The notes below the pieces were generated by a model. It worked only from the letters and a program-made list of their open reading frames with translations. It was not told the origin of the DNA and did not search any database. Source: Desulfosporosinus hippei DSM 8344 (lineage in GTDB: Bacteria; Bacillota; Desulfitobacteriia; Desulfitobacteriales; Desulfitobacteriaceae). Taken from it: 64,000 nucleotides of DNA. How positions within the stretch are numbered: position 1 is the stretch's first letter; every line of letters begins with the position of its first letter. The DNA is taken from assembly GCF_900100785.1 (NCBI RefSeq), contig NZ_FNCP01000018.1:37817-101816 (forward strand). Reading direction: 5' to 3'. Made by a program: the position numbers and the translations under genes. Positions 62,624 to 64,000 of this stretch are shown here, one piece after another.

Positions 62624-63480
62624 CAGGCATCCCTCCCTTGTAAGACGATTTCCTTATGCCGAGTGGCGTGACAGCCAATGTTTACAGCAACAGGCATTCC
62701 GGCAATATGGGTGGGGTATACTTCTAGGTTGACCGCCAGTGCGGTAGTAACTCCGCCAAACCCTTGGGGCCCAATCCCTAAGCCATTGATACGATCTAAT
62801 AACTCTTCCTCGATTTTGGCCAGACGCTCCTCAGAATTATGCTTTCCTACTTCTCTTAATAGAGCTTTTTTAGCTAAGAAAGTAGCTTTTTCCATGGTTC
62901 CGCCTACGCCCACCCCCACAATAATGGGAGGGCAGGGATTTCCACCTGCGCGATCAACGGTGTCTACAACAAATTGCATCGCCCCTTCAAGTCCTTCAGA
63001 AGGCTTACACATCTTTAGACCACCCATGTTCTCACTGCCAAATCCTTTGGGAGCCGCTATTAGGCGTAATTCGTCTCCCGGGACAATATCGTAATGAATA
63101 ACTGCCGGGGTGTTATCACCGGTATTAACACGATCAAAGGGATCTTTGACAACAGATTTGCGCAAGTAACCTTTATCATACCCACGCCGAACCCCTTCAT
63201 TGATGGCCTCGGTCAGGCCTCCCCCCACTACATGCAGATCTTGACCAATACTCACAAAGAGAACAGCCATCCCTGTGTCTTGACACATGGGAACTCTTTC
63301 CTCTTTAGCAATTTCTGCGTTCTCGATAAGGCGTTCCAGTACTTCTTGACCTATTGGAGAGCGCTCCTCCTTTAAAGCTTGCTGAAACCCGGCCATTATG
63401 TCAGAACCCAAGTTGTAATTTGCTTCAATACAAAGATTTTCCACGGCAGAAATTATTTCTTCGACAGTTATTTCCTTCAT
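62623..63480 (-). CDS. fumarate hydratase class I, alpha subunit
   Basis: 285 residues. The three Cys that bind the labile 4Fe-4S cluster are in PMCQDTGMAV (about residue 62), GLKMCKPSEG and NIGCHATRH. Split alpha/beta genes are normal in anaerobes. The gene starts ATGAAG after a weak GGGTATG. The IS605-type right end lies only about 40-50 bp upstream and may alter its promoter. Confidence 0.93.
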   Translation of the reverse strand: MKEITVEEIISAVENLCIEANYNLGSDIMAGFQQALKEERSPIGQEVLERLIENAEIAKEERVPMCQDTGMAVLFVSIGQDLHVVGGGLTEAINEGVRRGYDKGYLRKSVVKDPFDRVNTGDNTPAVIHYDIVPGDELRLIAAPKGFGSENMGGLKMCKPSEGLEGAMQFVVDTVDRAGGNPCPPIIVGVGVGGTMEKATFLAKKALLREVGKHNSEERLAKIEEELLDRINGLGIGPQGFGGVTTALAVNLEVYPTHIAGMPVAVNIGCHATRHKEIVLQGRDA

Positions 63481-63514
63481 CTTTCATACCCGTTGCCAAA
63501 ACTTTATAAAAGTA

Positions 63515-63650
63515 TACAAAAAGCTTTGTTTGCTTCCTGATTCATTGTGTCCGATTTTGTCCGAAGACTACTTTCGTTTGCTATAACACTCCACAGGCTT
63601 AAATTCCGATGCAACGAATCGTACACATTAGTAGTGTCTTTTTTAGGTGA
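63515..63650 (-). ncRNA. right end and presumed omega-RNA of an IS605-type element
   Basis: Downstream of tnpB on the minus strand the sequence CGGAATTTAAGCCTGTGGAG, then GTAGTCTTCGGAC, GACACAATGAATCAGGAAGC and AAACAAAGC, resembles the conserved 3' region of IS605/IS1341 elements that gives rise to the guide RNA of TnpB. The guide would be the flanking sequence next to fumA. No transcript evidence is available. Confidence 0.55.
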
Positions 63651-64000
63651 CTAGACTACTAATTGATATCTCGAAAGATTAATGGCGGCATTAAAATCTC
63701 TATCAATCGCTAAACCACACTCACACTTGTACACTCTGTCTGACAATTTTAAGTCTTGCTTTATAGCCCCACAACCGGAACACAGCTTACTCGATGGAAA
63801 CCATTTGTCTGCCTCAACGAGTTCAATGCTCTGTCTCTCACATTTGTATTGAAGCTTTGACTTAAAGTCAGACAGTTTTTGCTGGGCAATAGCTTTCGCT
63901 AGATATCGATTTTTCATCATACCCTTGATATTCAAGGTTTCCATAACCACTTTACAAGGTTTGGTTTTCACAATTGCATTCGTGGCTTGATGGATATGAT
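63651..64000 (-). CDS. tnpB: TnpB (IS200/IS605 OrfB) C-terminal part, cut by window edge
   Basis: The frame is open to the window's right edge, so it is cut by the window rather than truncated. Visible are HQATNAIVKTKPCKVVMETL (the Glu of the RuvC site lies in METL), the zinc ribbon CSGCGAIKQDLKLSDRVYKCECG, and DRDFNAAINL, which holds the last RuvC Asp. TnpB is an RNA-guided nuclease ancestral to Cas12 that helps keep its transposon. The C-terminus ends soon after (SRYQLVV). The active-site residues seen are intact, so it may be functional. Confidence 0.85.
   Translation of the reverse strand, partial: HIHQATNAIVKTKPCKVVMETLNIKGMMKNRYLAKAIAQQKLSDFKSKLQYKCERQSIELVEADKWFPSSKLCSGCGAIKQDLKLSDRVYKCECGLAIDRDFNAAINLSRYQLVV

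Noticed and set aside
63651..63971. A truncated tnpB pseudogene starting at the GTG 63969-63971
   Set aside because: The same frame stays open to the window edge and encodes more TnpB-like sequence (HQATNAIV), so the gene is only cut by the window.

Overview
The window reads as chromosome of an anaerobic, endospore-forming, rod-shaped member of the Clostridia, most like Desulfosporosinus or Desulfitobacterium (Peptococcaceae sensu lato). The basis is gene order and product similarity only; no 16S gene is present. Nearly all housekeeping genes lie on the minus strand. The order valS-folC-(SPOR protein)-maf-radC-mreBCD-mrdA-minCDE-rodA-(LytM protein)-spoIVFB is an expanded version of the Bacillus valS-folC-spoIIB-maf-radC-mreBCD-minCD-spoIVFA-spoIVFB cluster.

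Layout. 1-400: a toxin-antitoxin pair cut by the left edge. 0.4-13.2 kb: sporulation intramembrane protease, SEDS and PBP2 cell-wall pair, Min division-site system, MreBCD, RadC, Maf, DUF4321. 13.2-17.7 kb: large palindromic repeats, two hypothetical genes and aspartase. 17.7-24.5 kb: citramalate synthase behind a ykkC-type riboswitch, Rex, a SPOR protein, a phosphate transporter pair behind a Pho-box-like promoter, FolC. 24.7-28.2 kb: ValS behind a T-box leader. 28.2-37.6 kb: an FMN glutamate-synthase-like protein, a CWB2 cell-wall protein, nitroreductase, two odd envelope or spore proteins, an EamA exporter, a CaCA exchanger and signal peptidase. 38.4-46.6 kb: engB-lon-lonB-clpX-tig, without the clpP that normally sits between tig and clpX. 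46.9-52.7 kb: DUF421/DUF4363 genes, five tRNAs (Leu, Thr, His, Arg, Pro), small genes and a secreted S/T/D-rich protein. 52.8-63.5 kb: rdgB-rph, a P-loop protein, membrane and methyltransferase genes, HD-GYP, a globin-coupled chemoreceptor, a siroheme reductase-like protein and two-subunit fumarase. 63.5-64 kb: the 3' end of an IS605-type tnpB with its right end.

The most striking non-coding content is a set of about a dozen large (150-400 bp) imperfect palindromes between genes. They fall into several outer-stem types but share interchangeable inner hairpin modules. One apex motif (GGTTCAC ... GAGGTT) recurs in most of them. Several stems differ between copies by paired, compensating substitutions, and some hairpins are nested inside others. 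They sit between mrdA and mreD, between the valS T-box and valS, and one supplies the last codons of cimA. They behave like a family of mobile or multiplying structured elements, and no coding gene explains them.

How the genes work together: MreBCD, RodA and PBP2 build the cylindrical wall, MinCDE places the septum, and the SPOR, LytM and SpoIVFB proteins and LonB serve sporulation. Tig, ClpX, Lon and LonB handle protein quality. Aspartase and fumarase both meet at fumarate, while CimA and its riboswitch tie isoleucine synthesis to a nutritional signal.
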